64,000 bases of DNA. Source: Amycolatopsis marina. Lineage in GTDB: Bacteria; Actinomycetota; Actinomycetes; Mycobacteriales; Pseudonocardiaceae. Below, piece after piece: positions 8,478 through 18,493 of this stretch (position 1 is the first letter of the stretch; each line of letters begins with the position of its first letter). The position numbers were made by a program, and so were the translations under genes. The stretch lies in NCBI RefSeq assembly GCF_900111885.1, contig NZ_FOKG01000009.1, positions 124,001 to 188,000 of the forward strand, read 5' to 3'. The notes under the pieces were generated by a model. That model searched no databases. It had not been told where the DNA came from and was given only the letters and a program-made list of their open reading frames with translations.

Positions 8478-9728
8478 GTGGACGTTGATGAGCAGGTGAT
8501 TCCCGCGTGGCAGCTCTCCGAAGGGGAGCTGCTCGGTGGGCTGCTCGAGTCCGAAAAGGCCTTACGGCGACACTACGGGCGCATCCTGGAACTGGTCGCG
8601 GAGACCGAGAAGCGCGGTGCGGCCATGGCGCAGGGGTATGCGGGCACGGTGTCGTTGTTGATGATGGCGCTGCACCTGACCCGTAAGGAAGCCAAAGCCC
8701 GTGTCGCGCAGGCGATGACACCGATGCCGCTCGCGCAGGAAGCTGTGCGGGCGGGGGACATTGGGTTGGAGCAGGTCCAGCAGATTCAGAAGGTCTTCGC
8801 CCAGGCCCCGGATGCCCTGCCGGGGGTCGAGCGGCGCGCGACCGAAGACACGCTGGTGGAGTTGGGTCGGCAGGCCGATGCCACTCAGGTCGCCAAGGTC
8901 GGACAGCGGATCCTGGGGCACTGGGACATCGAGGGTGCGCCGCCGAAGGATCGGGAGCGGCCTGCGGGGCCGTATCGGGAGTTCCATGGCCGCTACCGCC
9001 GCGACGGACAGTATGTGTTCACCGGCGAGTTGGACCCCGAAACCGCCGCCGAACTCGAAGGCGTCATGCACCCGCTGGCCAAACCCGACCCTGCTGATAC
9101 GGACGGCGTCCCGGATCGGCGCACTCACGCGCAGCGGCAGGGCGACGCACTGGCGGAGATCATCGACCGCACCGCCCGGGCCGACGACCTACCCATCACC
9201 GGCGGCGAGCGCGCCGTCGTCACCGTGACGGTGTCCCTGGCCGAACTGGAGCAACGCGCCGAGACCGCGATGATCAACGCGTCCGGCTACACCAGCATCA
9301 GCCAACTCCGCCGCTGGTGCTGCGAAGCCAAAGTCCTGCCCGCCGTGCTCGGCACCCAGGGCGAAGTCCTCGACCTCGGCCGCGCCCAGCGACTCGCCAC
9401 CCCCGCCCAGAGACGCGCCCTCGCCATCCGCGATCGGGGCTGCACCCGGCCCGGCTGCACACGCGGCCCGAAGTGGTGCCAAGTTCATCATGTGATCTCG
9501 TGGATCAACAATGGACTGTCCGATCTGGACAACATGATCCTCGTCTGCGCTCGCCATCACCGCGAACTCCACCACACTGGCTGGTCCGTCCGCATCCGCC
9601 ACGGCACCCCCGAATTCATCCCCCCGGAATGGCTGGATCCGGAGCAACAGCCACTCCGCAACACCGCACACCACCTACCCGTTCAGCGGTCATCCCGGAT
9701 TCCACGCCAACGGGAACCCGTTCCATGA
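8478..9728 (+). CDS. DUF222 / HNH endonuclease (13E12-repeat type)
   Basis: A 416-residue protein with an amino-terminal DUF222 region (about residues 30-300) and a carboxyl HNH nuclease domain (CTRPGCTRGPKWCQVHH, then NGLSDLDNMILVC and HHRELHH), with the two Cys pairs and HH/N/H residues needed for metal binding and catalysis. This family, called 13E12 repeat in mycobacteria, is multicopy in actinobacteria and sometimes mobile; its role is not settled. TAGCGT (8465-8470) lies 7 nt before GTG 8478. The preceding 184-bp gap contains GTCCAC-T-GTGGAC (8383-8395). No inverted repeats or target duplications were seen at its ends. Confidence 0.85.
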   Translation: MDVDEQVIPAWQLSEGELLGGLLESEKALRRHYGRILELVAETEKRGAAMAQGYAGTVSLLMMALHLTRKEAKARVAQAMTPMPLAQEAVRAGDIGLEQVQQIQKVFAQAPDALPGVERRATEDTLVELGRQADATQVAKVGQRILGHWDIEGAPPKDRERPAGPYREFHGRYRRDGQYVFTGELDPETAAELEGVMHPLAKPDPADTDGVPDRRTHAQRQGDALAEIIDRTARADDLPITGGERAVVTVTVSLAELEQRAETAMINASGYTSISQLRRWCCEAKVLPAVLGTQGEVLDLGRAQRLATPAQRRALAIRDRGCTRPGCTRGPKWCQVHHVISWINNGLSDLDNMILVCARHHRELHHTGWSVRIRHGTPEFIPPEWLDPEQQPLRNTAHHLPVQRSSRIPRQREPVP

Positions 9729-9828
9729 GTGGACGCCTGCGATTGCCACGGGGACACGCCTTACGCGTGCTGGTGAACCTGGAGTGTTCCTGGCCATCAC
9801 CCGACCACTGCCGCTCTACGTTCGAGCC

Positions 9829-10713
9829 ATGAGGGATCGAGACACCACGGTGCGCAGCCGGGAACTGGGCGAGGGACTGCGCCGCGCCATGGAACACGCC
9901 CAGATGACCGGTCAGGACGCCGCGCGGGCGCTCGGCTGGTCGCAGAGCCGGGTGTCGCGGGTGCTGAGCGGCAAGCGGGGCGGGGACGACGAGGTGGAGA
10001 TCTCCGCCTTCCTCGCGGTGTGCGGGGTCACCGGCGCCGAACGGAAACGGCTGCTCGGACTCTGCCACGAGGTCGGCAAACCCGGCTGGCTGCAGCGGCA
10101 CGGCTCCCGGCTGCCGCAGCAGTTGCGCACGCTCATCGACCACGAGGACAAGGCCGTCCGCATGGGTGAGTTCCAGCCGATGGTCGTGCCGGGACTGTTG
10201 CAGACCCCCGAGTACGCCCGCGCCCTGCTCTCGGGCACCGGCACCCTGCCGCCGGAGGAAATCGACGGGCGAGTGCGGGCGCGACTCGATCGGCAGCGGG
10301 TCCTCGCCCCGTCGCGAGGCAAGCAGTTCGCGTTCTTCGTGCACGAGTTCGCGTTGCGCCTCCCCGCGGGGAACAGCGAGGTGATGTCCGGGCAGTTGCA
10401 CCATCTGTTGCGGCTCTCGGTCCGGGAGAACATCTCCCTGCGGGTCGTGCCCGTGGCGGCGGGAGTGCACGCCGGGATCGCGGGGGCGTTCATGCTGATG
10501 GAGTTCCCCGAGTTCCGCCCGGTGGTCTACCTGGACAGCGAGACCGCGACCCTGTTCCTGGAGGCTCCGGAGGAGATCTCCGCGCACCGGCTCGTGCTCA
10601 GGAAGCTCGCGGAGATTGCACCGGATGAGGGACAATCGCGGGAGTTGATTGCCGGGCTGGCAATCACGCTCTACCCGCAGCCGGAGGAACACGATGGAGT
10701 GGCGCACGAGTAG
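9829..10713 (+). CDS. XRE-family regulator with DUF5753 domain
   Basis: A 294-residue DNA-binding protein. The amino-terminal HTH (about residues 10-65, GLRRAMEHAQMTGQDAARAL then SQSRVSRVLSGKRG) is followed by the DUF5753 ligand-like domain (EFQPMVVPGLLQTPEYARAL, VRARLDRQ). This class is abundant in filamentous actinobacteria and is usually paired with a small DUF397 protein, exactly as here: the stop overlaps the next gene. Such pairs affect development and antibiotic production in Streptomyces and have been likened to toxin-antitoxin modules. I chose ATG 9829 (MRDRDTTVRSRELG) over the upstream GTG at 9784. Confidence 0.88.
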   Translation: MRDRDTTVRSRELGEGLRRAMEHAQMTGQDAARALGWSQSRVSRVLSGKRGGDDEVEISAFLAVCGVTGAERKRLLGLCHEVGKPGWLQRHGSRLPQQLRTLIDHEDKAVRMGEFQPMVVPGLLQTPEYARALLSGTGTLPPEEIDGRVRARLDRQRVLAPSRGKQFAFFVHEFALRLPAGNSEVMSGQLHHLLRLSVRENISLRVVPVAAGVHAGIAGAFMLMEFPEFRPVVYLDSETATLFLEAPEEISAHRLVLRKLAEIAPDEGQSRELIAGLAITLYPQPEEHDGVAHE

Positions 10714-10906
10714 CTACAGCACCAACAACGGGGACTGCGTCGAGGTCGCGTGGCGTAAGAGCAGTTACAGCGCCACCAACAACGGCTGTGTCGAGGTCGG
10801 CTGGGACGTACCCGACGCGCTGGTCCGGGACTCGAAGGACCCGGCCTCCGGCACCCTGACCTTCGACCACGGACAGTGGCGGGCCTTCCTGGCTGACCTG
10901 CGCTGA
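10694..10906 (+). CDS. DUF397 protein with duplicated N-terminal motif
   Basis: A 70-residue DUF397 protein, the usual small partner of XRE/DUF5753 regulators. ATG 10694 has a strong ribosome site GGAGGAA (10683-10689), and the frame overlaps the regulator's end by 20 bp, implying coupled translation. The family's opening motif (W-R/K-S-S-Y-S...CVEV) occurs twice in tandem: [17 protein letters not shown] and then [17 protein letters not shown], before the normal RDSKDP...F...W...F end. This looks like an internal duplication of about 17 codons with later divergence. The function of the doubled motif is unknown. Confidence 0.85.
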   Translation: MEWRTSSYSTNNGDCVEVAWRKSSYSATNNGCVEVGWDVPDALVRDSKDPASGTLTFDHGQWRAFLADLR

Positions 10907-10923
10907 CCCGTACCCTGTGCCGT

Positions 10924-11697
10924 ATGTCCGTTGCGGTGAGGGTGATCCCCTGTCTTGATGTCGACGCGGGGCGGGTGGTGAAGGGTGTCAACTTCGCCGA
11001 CCTGCGGGACGCGGGTGACCCGGTGGAGCTGGCGCGCGCGTACGACGCGGAAGGCGCCGACGAGCTGTGCTTCCTCGACGTCACGGCGTCCTCGGGCAAC
11101 CGCGAGACCACCTTCGACGTGGTGCGCCGCACGGCCGAGCAGGTCTTCATCCCGCTGACCGTCGGCGGCGGGGTCCGCACGAACGACGACATCAACCGGC
11201 TGCTGCGCGCGGGTGCGGACAAGGTGAGCATCAACACCGCCGCCATCGCCCGGCCGGAGATGCTGCGCGAGGCGTCCGAGCGCTTCGGCGCGCAGTGCAT
11301 CGTGCTGTCGGTGGACGCGCGCCGCGTGCCGGAGGGCGGTGAGCCGACGGAGTCCGGATTCGAGGTCACCACGCACGGCGGCCGGAAGGGCACCGGCATC
11401 GACGCCGTGGAGTGGGCCGCACGCGGTGCCGAACTGGGCGCGGGGGAGATCCTGCTGAACTCCATGGACGCCGACGGCACCAAGGCCGGATTCGACCTGG
11501 AGCTGATCAGCATGGTGCGCAAGGTCGTGCGGGTGCCGGTGATCGCCAGTGGCGGCGCCGGTGCCATCGAGCACTTCGCCCCTGCCGTGCACGCCGGGGC
11601 CGACGCCGTGCTCGCGGCGAGCGTGTTCCACTTCGGCCAGCTGAGCATCGGCGCCGTGAAGCAGGCGCTGCGCGCCGAAGGGATCGAGGTCCGATGA
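10924..11697 (+). CDS. hisF: Imidazole glycerol phosphate synthase, cyclase subunit HisF
   Basis: HisF uses ammonia from HisH to cyclise PRFAR into imidazole glycerol phosphate and AICAR. The 257-residue (beta/alpha)8 barrel has the catalytic Asp in [15 protein letters not shown] (residue about 14) and the second Asp in VLSVDARR. The phosphate loops VGGGVRT and ASGGAGA are intact. TACCCT (10911-10916) lies 7 nt before ATG 10924 and suggests leaderless transcription. The stop overlaps the next membrane-protein gene (ATGA), so hisF, that gene and hisI form one operon. Confidence 0.96.
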   Translation: MSVAVRVIPCLDVDAGRVVKGVNFADLRDAGDPVELARAYDAEGADELCFLDVTASSGNRETTFDVVRRTAEQVFIPLTVGGGVRTNDDINRLLRAGADKVSINTAAIARPEMLREASERFGAQCIVLSVDARRVPEGGEPTESGFEVTTHGGRKGTGIDAVEWAARGAELGAGEILLNSMDADGTKAGFDLELISMVRKVVRVPVIASGGAGAIEHFAPAVHAGADAVLAASVFHFGQLSIGAVKQALRAEGIEVR

Positions 11698-12083
11698 AGA
11701 CAGGTATCCGTAGCTGGCAGGCGCCGTTGGAGGTCAAGGTCACCTGCGGGCTGCTCGTCGGCATCCCGCTGGTCTACCTGCTGCTCGCGGTGGTGCTGCT
11801 GACCTCGCCCGGAGCCGGCACTCGCGTCTTCCTGGTGCCCGGGACGACACTGCTGTTCGGCCTGCTCGTGGCGGCGGGGATCGCGCTGCGGATGGCGTTC
11901 GCCAGGGTCGCAGCGTACGCCGTCGTGGTGATCTTCGGCATCCTGCACGCGTTTCTCCTGATGGGCGCCGAACTGCTCTGGATCAAGCTGTTCTCGCTGG
12001 TCGCCGCCGCCGGTTACATCTACGCCGGGGTGCTGCTCAGCTCGGGGCCCGTGCGCCGGTTCGTGCTGGGGAACGCCGCATGA
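11694..12083 (+). CDS. Small four-helix membrane protein in the his operon
   Basis: A 129-residue hydrophobic protein with four predicted membrane helices and little else. It sits between hisF and hisI with 4-bp ATGA overlaps on both sides, so translation of all three is coupled. I do not recognise a defined family. Position alone might suggest a link to histidine synthesis, but there is no direct evidence. Confidence 0.75.
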   Translation: MKTGIRSWQAPLEVKVTCGLLVGIPLVYLLLAVVLLTSPGAGTRVFLVPGTTLLFGLLVAAGIALRMAFARVAAYAVVVIFGILHAFLLMGAELLWIKLFSLVAAAGYIYAGVLLSSGPVRRFVLGNAA

Positions 12084-12436
12084 GCCTCGACCCCGCGATC
12101 GCCGAGCGGCTCAAGCGCACCCCGGACGGACTCGTGTGCGCGGTGGTGATCGAGCACAGCACGTCCGACGTGCTGATGGTCGCCTGGATGGACGACGAGG
12201 CGCTGGAACGGACGCTGACCACGCGCAAGGCGACCTACTTCTCCCGCAGTCGAGGGAGGCTGTGGATGAAGGGGGAGACCTCCGGGCACACCCAGCACGT
12301 CCGCGAGGTCCGGGTGGACTGCGATGCCGACACGCTGCTGGTGCGCGTCGACCAGACCGGCCCCGCCTGCCACACCGGCACGCACACCTGCTTCGACACC
12401 GACGACCGCGTCCTCCTCGCCGACGACACCCCCTGA
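12080..12436 (+). CDS. hisI: Phosphoribosyl-AMP cyclohydrolase HisI
   Basis: HisI opens the purine ring of phosphoribosyl-AMP, the third step of histidine synthesis. The 118-residue single-domain enzyme shows [30 protein letters not shown], the Mg-binding [10 protein letters not shown] segment and the Zn cysteines in ACHTGTHTC. There is no fused HisE domain, as usual in actinobacteria. It overlaps the membrane-protein gene by 4 bp and is the last gene of the hisF operon. The first palindrome array begins 26 bp after its stop. Confidence 0.96.
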   Translation: MSLDPAIAERLKRTPDGLVCAVVIEHSTSDVLMVAWMDDEALERTLTTRKATYFSRSRGRLWMKGETSGHTQHVREVRVDCDADTLLVRVDQTGPACHTGTHTCFDTDDRVLLADDTP

Positions 12437-12462
12437 CCGGGTAGCCACCCGGCTCCCCAAGC

Positions 12463-12591
12463 TCGCACTTTCCCGGGAAAGTGCGATGCCCCGCGCGCGC
12501 AACTACCGCACTTTCCCGGGAAAGTGCGACGTTGGAAACTCCCGTCCCTGGTCACGGGCTTGCCCCCTCGCACTTTCCCGGGAAAGTGCGA
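12463..12591. repeat. Palindrome array A (three perfect copies)
   Basis: Three perfect copies of a 22-bp palindrome (core GCACTTTCCCGGGAAAGTGC plus C and G at the ends) lie at 12464-12485, 12507-12528 and 12569-12590. Start-to-start distances are 43 and 62 bp. The 21-nt and 40-nt spacers are reverse-complement versions of the spacers at array C (48.2 kb). The array fills the gap between convergent hisI and tetR. Each palindrome could act as a DNA site or fold as an RNA hairpin; neither is proven. Confidence 0.9.
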
Positions 12592-12613
12592 CGTTGGGGT
12601 GAGACGGGCGGGG

Positions 12614-13228
12614 TCAGCTGATGTCGCCGGTGAGGTAGCGCTGGAGAGTGGGGGCGACGGCGGCGGTGATGGTGTCGATGTCCGCCGAGGCGAACGGCTC
12701 CAGTTTGATCAGGTAGCGCACCATGCCCATGCCGACCACCTGCGTCGCGCACAACGAGGCCCGGAACTTGGGATCGTTCGCGCTGACCGCGCTGGTGAGA
12801 CCGGAGAAGATGTGCCTGACCAGGACGTCCTTCAACAGCTTCATGGCCTCCTCGTGCCCGGCGACGCTGCGGACCACCGCGACGAAGACGTCTCTGCCCG
12901 CGCCGTCCCAGTTCGTCAGGAAGGTGCGCACGATGCGCTCGCCGAGGTCGTCCACGTCCCCGTCCAGCAGGGCGGCGACGATGTCCTTCGGGTCGAACGG
13001 CACCTGCAGCACCGCCTGCGCGAACAGTCCGTCCTTGCCGCCGAACCAGTGGTTCACCATCGCCGCGTCCACCCCGGCCCTGGTCGCGATCACCCGGACG
13101 GTCGCGCCCTCGTAGCCCGACTCGGCGAACACCGATCTGGCCGCCTCGAGCAGCGCCGTTCGGGTGTCCTGGCCTGCGGGGCGGCGGCCGCGGCGTTTGG
13201 CGGGGGCAGACTGGTCGGCGGGAGGCAT
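12614..13228 (-). CDS. TetR-family transcriptional regulator
   Basis: A 204-residue TetR regulator. The amino-terminal HTH (about residues 20-65: RTALLEAARSVFAESGYEGA, then VDAAMVNHWFGGKDGLF) is followed by an all-helical ligand domain. The frame stays open to 15214, but the upstream part is antisense to trpE. ATG 13228 is the sensible start (MPPADQSAPAKRRGRR). GGAGGT directly abuts the ATG, and a TTGAAT-17-CATGAT promoter would start transcription close to it, so it may be leaderless. It is divergent from trpE, with a strong inverted repeat in between. Confidence 0.85.
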   Translation of the reverse strand: MPPADQSAPAKRRGRRPAGQDTRTALLEAARSVFAESGYEGATVRVIATRAGVDAAMVNHWFGGKDGLFAQAVLQVPFDPKDIVAALLDGDVDDLGERIVRTFLTNWDGAGRDVFVAVVRSVAGHEEAMKLLKDVLVRHIFSGLTSAVSANDPKFRASLCATQVVGMGMVRYLIKLEPFASADIDTITAAVAPTLQRYLTGDIS

Positions 13229-13255
13229 ACCTCCATCATGGCGCGAACCCGAACA

Positions 13256-13277
13256 AAATTCAACAAATGCTGAATTT
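13256..13277. promoter_or_regulatory. Candidate TetR operator between tetR and trpE
   Basis: A 22-bp near-perfect inverted repeat: arms AAATTCAACA and TGCTGAATTT around a 2-bp centre, one mismatch per half-site. Its AT content stands out from the surrounding DNA. It lies 28 bp from the TetR start and 45 bp from the trpE start. On the minus strand it overlaps the proposed -35 TTGAAT of the TetR gene, so autorepression is likely. Whether trpE is also controlled is open. Confidence 0.6.
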
Positions 13278-13321
13278 GCGCCGGGTGCGGGGCCGCCGAC
13301 CCGTAACGGCACAATAACCCC

Positions 13322-14905
13322 ATGGTCGACTCCCCGTCCGCGAACGTGCAAGCCGTGACCCCCCGTCCCACCGGCCTCGGCGCGGTGACTCCAGACAGGG
13401 GCGAGTTCCGCACCCTCGCCGAGGGCCGCCGCGTGATCCCGGTGGTCCGCCGCCTGCTCGCCGACGCCGACACGCCCGTCTCGCTCTACCGCAAGCTCGC
13501 GGGGGACCGGCCCGGCACCTTCCTGCTGGAGTCGGCCGAGAACGGGCAGTCCTGGTCGCGCTGGTCCTTCGTGGGAGTTCGGAGCCCGGCGGCGCTGACG
13601 GTGCGCGACGGCCAGGCCGTCTGGACCGGCACGCCGATCGCCGGCCTGCCGACCACGGGTGACCCGCTGTCGGTGCTGCGCGAGACGATCGAGCTGCTGC
13701 ACACCGAGCCACTGCCCGGCATGCCCCCGCTGACCGGTGGGATGGTCGGCTACATCGGCTACGACGCCGTGCGGTGGCTGGAGACGCTGCCGGAGCTGGC
13801 CGAGAAGGACATCGACATCCCCGAGCTGACGATGCTGCTGGCCACCGACCTGGCGGCATTCGACCACCACGAGGGCACCGTCACGCTCATCGCCAACGCC
13901 GTCAACTGGGACAACTCCCCGGAGCGCGTGGACGCCGCCTACGACGACGCCGTGCGCCGCCTGGACCAGATGACCACCCAGCTCGGCGCGTCGGCCCCGG
14001 CCACCAACGCGGTGTTCGACCGGCCCAAACCGGAGTTCACCCGGCGGCGCAGCGAGGAGGACTTCCACGCGGCGGTGCACAAGGCGGTGGAGGCGATCCA
14101 CGCGGGCGAAGCGTTCCAGATCGTGCCCTCGCAACGCTTCGAGATGGACACCGACGCCGATGCGCTCGACGTCTACCGGATCCTGCGCAACTCCAACCCG
14201 AGTCCGTACATGTACCTCCTGCGGCTGGAGGGCTTCGACATCGTCGGGTCGAGTCCGGAGTCGCTGGTGACCGTGCGCGACGGGCGGGCCACCACCCACC
14301 CGATCGCCGGAACTCGCTGGCGGGGGGCGGATCCGGAGGAGGACGCCCAGCTGGCGAAGGGGCTGCTCGCCGACGACAAGGAGCGGGCCGAGCACCTGAT
14401 GCTGGTCGATCTCGGCCGCAACGATCTCGGCAAGGTCTGCGAGCCGGGGTCGGTGCACGTCGTGGACTTCTTCCACATCGAGCGCTACAGCCACGTCATG
14501 CACATCGTCTCGACCGTCACCGGGGAGCTGGCCGAGGGCAAGACCGCCTTCGACGCCGTCGTGGCGTGCTTCCCCGCTGGCACGCTCTCCGGGGCGCCCA
14601 AGGTGCGCGCGATGCAGCTGATCGAGGAGCTGGAGCCCACCAGGCGCGGTCTCTACGGCGGCGTCGTCGGGTACCTCGACTTCGCGGGGGACGCCGACAC
14701 CGCGATCGCCATCCGCACGGCGCTGATGCGCGACGGCATCGCCTACGTGCAGGCAGGCGGCGGCGTGGTAGCCGACTCCGAGGCGGCCTACGAGGACACC
14801 GAGGCGCTCAACAAGGCCCGCACGGTGCTGTCCGCCGTGGCGGCGGCGAACACGATGAAACCCGTGACGTCGCTCGATCCCGACGAGGACGCCGCACGTG
14901 TCTGA
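13322..14905 (+). CDS. trpE: Anthranilate synthase component I TrpE
   Basis: TrpE converts chorismate and ammonia to anthranilate, the first committed tryptophan step. The 527-residue protein has the N-terminal domain with the feedback-type LLES motif ([11 protein letters not shown]), then the chorismate-binding domain with [43 protein letters not shown] and the final [12 protein letters not shown]. No glutaminase (trpG) gene is in the window. No Trp-codon leader peptide is visible in the 93-bp gap before it. CACAAT ends 6 nt before the ATG, again a leaderless-type layout. The 3' end overlaps the next gene by 8 bp. Confidence 0.96.
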   Translation: MVDSPSANVQAVTPRPTGLGAVTPDRGEFRTLAEGRRVIPVVRRLLADADTPVSLYRKLAGDRPGTFLLESAENGQSWSRWSFVGVRSPAALTVRDGQAVWTGTPIAGLPTTGDPLSVLRETIELLHTEPLPGMPPLTGGMVGYIGYDAVRWLETLPELAEKDIDIPELTMLLATDLAAFDHHEGTVTLIANAVNWDNSPERVDAAYDDAVRRLDQMTTQLGASAPATNAVFDRPKPEFTRRRSEEDFHAAVHKAVEAIHAGEAFQIVPSQRFEMDTDADALDVYRILRNSNPSPYMYLLRLEGFDIVGSSPESLVTVRDGRATTHPIAGTRWRGADPEEDAQLAKGLLADDKERAEHLMLVDLGRNDLGKVCEPGSVHVVDFFHIERYSHVMHIVSTVTGELAEGKTAFDAVVACFPAGTLSGAPKVRAMQLIEELEPTRRGLYGGVVGYLDFAGDADTAIAIRTALMRDGIAYVQAGGGVVADSEAAYEDTEALNKARTVLSAVAAANTMKPVTSLDPDEDAARV

Positions 14906-15449
14906 TCCCGTCCAGCCCGACAAGCGTCCACTGTGGATTGTGGTGGCCGCGCTGCTGCTCGGTGCCGCCGCGCTGTGGGGTTCGTCGCGGCTGATCTGGT
15001 TCGCCGAGGAGCGCGACGGCGGCGTGCGCGGCATCGTGCTGGACACGGCGACAGGTGCCCAGCGGGCGGGTGCGCTCGTCCCGATCGCGGTACTCGCCGT
15101 CGCCGGTGTGGCCGGCATGGTCGCGACGGGCGGCTGGCCACGCCGGGTTCTCGGTGTCCTGCTCGGCCTAGCCGGTGTCGCCGCCTGCTGGCTCGCCGTT
15201 GACGGTCTGCGCACGAGTGGTTACCCGGACGGTGCACCCGTCGGCGAGATTCTCGCCGGGCGCGGACTCGCGGCGGCAGGCGGAATTCTCGTGGTCCTCG
15301 GCGGGTTGCTGGGGGTACGCAAGGCCGCGCGGATGCCCAGGCTGGGTGCCCGATACTCCGCGCCACAGCGGGAACCGGTGGCGCGCGACCCCGACACCGA
15401 GCTCTGGCAAGCACTTTCCGACGGCGAGGACCCGACGAGTGGTCGGTGA
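14898..15449 (+). CDS. TIGR02234-family membrane protein of the trp cluster
   Basis: A 183-residue membrane protein with four predicted helices (starting about residues 12, 58, 84 and 123) and a polar carboxyl tail. It matches in position and character the Trp-biosynthesis-associated membrane protein family (TIGR02234), the counterpart of Rv1610, which lies between trpE and trpC in many actinobacteria. The GTG start overlaps the trpE stop, implying coupled translation. Its role is unknown; a chaperone or metabolite-handling role is speculation. Confidence 0.85.
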   Translation: MSDPVQPDKRPLWIVVAALLLGAAALWGSSRLIWFAEERDGGVRGIVLDTATGAQRAGALVPIAVLAVAGVAGMVATGGWPRRVLGVLLGLAGVAACWLAVDGLRTSGYPDGAPVGEILAGRGLAAAGGILVVLGGLLGVRKAARMPRLGARYSAPQREPVARDPDTELWQALSDGEDPTSGR

Positions 15450-15552
15450 CGAAAGGTGAAGGAATCCTGGTGAACAAGGCCTTCCGCGACCCGGAACTGG
15501 TCGGACTCACTGTTCGGGTTAGCATCATTTCGGCGGGAAGGGGAAGGTTTTT

Positions 15553-15609
15553 GTGAGCGACCTTGCGAGTGAATCAGTGAACGCGACGGCCTGCGAGGCT
15601 CACCGGTGA
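15553..15609 (+). CDS. Possible 18-residue upstream ORF overlapping the trpC start
   Basis: A short frame starts at GTG 15553 after a purine-rich site GGGAAGGGGAAGG with 5-nt spacing and ends at TGA 15607-15609, overlapping the trpC GTG (15606-15608) as GTGA. The peptide [18 protein letters not shown] contains no tryptophan, so it is not a classic trp attenuator. It could drive translation of trpC by reinitiation. It may also be chance; confidence is low. Confidence 0.25.
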   Translation: MSDLASESVNATACEAHR

Positions 15610-16411
15610 GCGTTCTCGAGGACATCGTCGCCGGTGTACGGGCCGATCTCACCGAGCGGGAGGCCGAACTTCCGTTCGACGAGCTCAAGCGCCGTGCTGC
15701 GGAGGTGGCACCGCCGCGTGACGTCATGGCAGCGCTGCACGATCCCGCGATCGGTGTCATCGCCGAGGTGAAGCGACGCAGCCCGTCGAAGGGCGACCTG
15801 GCGCAGATCACCGACCCCGCGGCCCTCGCGAAGGACTACGAGGAAGCCGGCGCGAAGGTGATCAGCGTCCTCACCGAGCAGCGGCGCTTCGGCGGCTCCC
15901 TGGCAGACCTCGACGCGGTGCGCGCGGCGGTCGACGTTCCCCTGCTGCGCAAGGACTTCATCGTCAGCCCGTACCAGGTGCACGAGGCGCGCCTGCACGG
16001 AGCGGACATGGTGCTGCTGATCGTCGCCGCCCTGGAGCAGAACGCGCTCGCCGCGCTGCTGGACCGGGTCGAGTCGCTCGGCATGACCGCGCTGGTCGAG
16101 GTGCACAACGCCGAGGAGGCCGACCGTGCGCTGGAGGTCGGTGCGAGCGTGATCGGCATCAACGCCCGCAACCTGCACACGCTGGAGGTCGACCGGGACG
16201 TCTTCAGCAGGCTCGCACCCGGCCTGCCGATGGAGGTCATCAAGATCGCCGAGTCCGGCGTTCGTGGCCCCGGTGACCTGATGGCCTACGCGGGACACGG
16301 TGCGGACGCCGTGCTCGTGGGCGAAGGTCTGGTCGCGTCGGAGGACCCGAAGGGCGCGCTGGTCAAGCTCGTCACCGCCGGTTCGCACCCGGCCTGCCCG
16401 AGGCCGAGTCG

Positions 16412-16415
<4 letters not shown>
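15606..16415 (+). CDS. trpC: Indole-3-glycerol phosphate synthase TrpC
   Basis: TrpC closes the indole ring from CdRP. The 269-residue (beta/alpha)8 enzyme has [12 protein letters not shown] (catalytic Glu/Lys and phosphate contact), [12 protein letters not shown] (catalytic Lys), [20 protein letters not shown] and [11 protein letters not shown]. The length is normal. It is a single-domain enzyme with no fused TrpF, consistent with PriA covering that step. GAGG lies 7 nt before GTG 15606. It overlaps trpB by 4 bp (ATGA). Confidence 0.96.
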
Positions 16416-17673
<1,258 letters not shown>

Positions 17674-17677
<4 letters not shown>

Positions 17678-18456
17678 CGAGCGAGCTGGACCGCCTGTTC
17701 GAGCGGACCAGGGCGGAGCAGCGGGCGGCGCTGATCGGCTACCTGCCCGCCGGGTATCCCACGGTCGAGGGGTCGAAGGACCTGCTCGCCGCGACCATCG
17801 ACGGGGGAGCGGACCTGGTCGAGGTCGGCGTCCCGTACTCCGATCCAGTGATGGACGGGCCGACGATCCAGGCGGCGGCCGACGCCGCGTTGCGCTCCGG
17901 TTTCCGGCTCAAGCACCTGTTCGAGGTCGTCGAGTCGATCTCGGCACGGGGTGGCCGTGCCGTCGTGATGACGTACTGGAACCCCGTGCACCGCTACGGG
18001 GTGCACGCGTTCGCCAGGGACCTCGCGGCGGCGGGCGGACTCGGGATGATCACCCCGGATCTCACGCCGGACTTCGCGCAGGACTGGCTGACCGCGTCCG
18101 AGGCGCACGGGCTGGACCGGATCTTCCTGGTCTCGCCCTCGTCCTCGGAGGAGCGGATCGACCTGACGGTGAAGGCGGGCACGGGATTCGTGTACGCCAC
18201 CGCCGTCATGGGCGTGACCGGCGCGCGGGAGTCCGTGGGCGCCGGTGCGGCCGAGCTGGTTCGACGCACCAGGGCGCACACCGATCTTCCGGTCGGTGTC
18301 GGCCTCGGAGTCCGCTCCGGGGAGCAGGCGGCCGAGGTCGCGGGCTTCGCCGACGGCGTCATCGTCGGATCGGCACTGGTCACCAAGGCAACGGAAGGCG
18401 CGGACGCGCTGCGGACCCTGACCGCGGAACTCGCCGAGGGCGTCCGCAAGGGCTGA
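17674..18456 (+). CDS. trpA: Tryptophan synthase alpha chain TrpA
   Basis: TrpA cleaves indole-3-glycerol phosphate and passes indole to TrpB. The 260-residue barrel has [12 protein letters not shown], catalytic Glu in [17 protein letters not shown] (with the second acid in PYSDP), YWNPVHRYG, and the phosphate site [11 protein letters not shown]. It starts with GTG overlapping the trpB stop. There is a 37-bp gap to lgt with no clear terminator, although lgt has its own leaderless-type -10 box. Confidence 0.96.
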
Positions 18457-18493
18457 AAGTGGGCATCTAGGCGGGGCGCGCTACGGTGACCCC

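Noticed and set aside
8478..9728. Homing element or insertion sequence around the DUF222-HNH gene
   Set aside because: No terminal inverted repeats, target duplications or interrupted host gene could be seen.
12463..12591. CRISPR array (repeats with 20-41 nt spacers)
   Set aside because: The repeats are fully palindromic, spacers differ in length class and recur between distant sites, copies number at most four, and no cas gene is present.
12437..12752. Small proteins with SHFPGKVR, TFPGKC or ALSRESA motifs over the palindrome arrays
   Set aside because: These are translations of the palindrome in different frames. They have no independent evidence of being genes.
12614..15214. 866-residue open frame on the minus strand
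   Set aside because: Only the 5'-most-downstream 204 codons encode a TetR protein; the rest is antisense to trpE with low-complexity composition.
15553..15609. trp attenuator leader peptide before trpC
   Set aside because: The small frame has no tryptophan codons and no terminator hairpin follows. It is kept only as a possible coupling frame.
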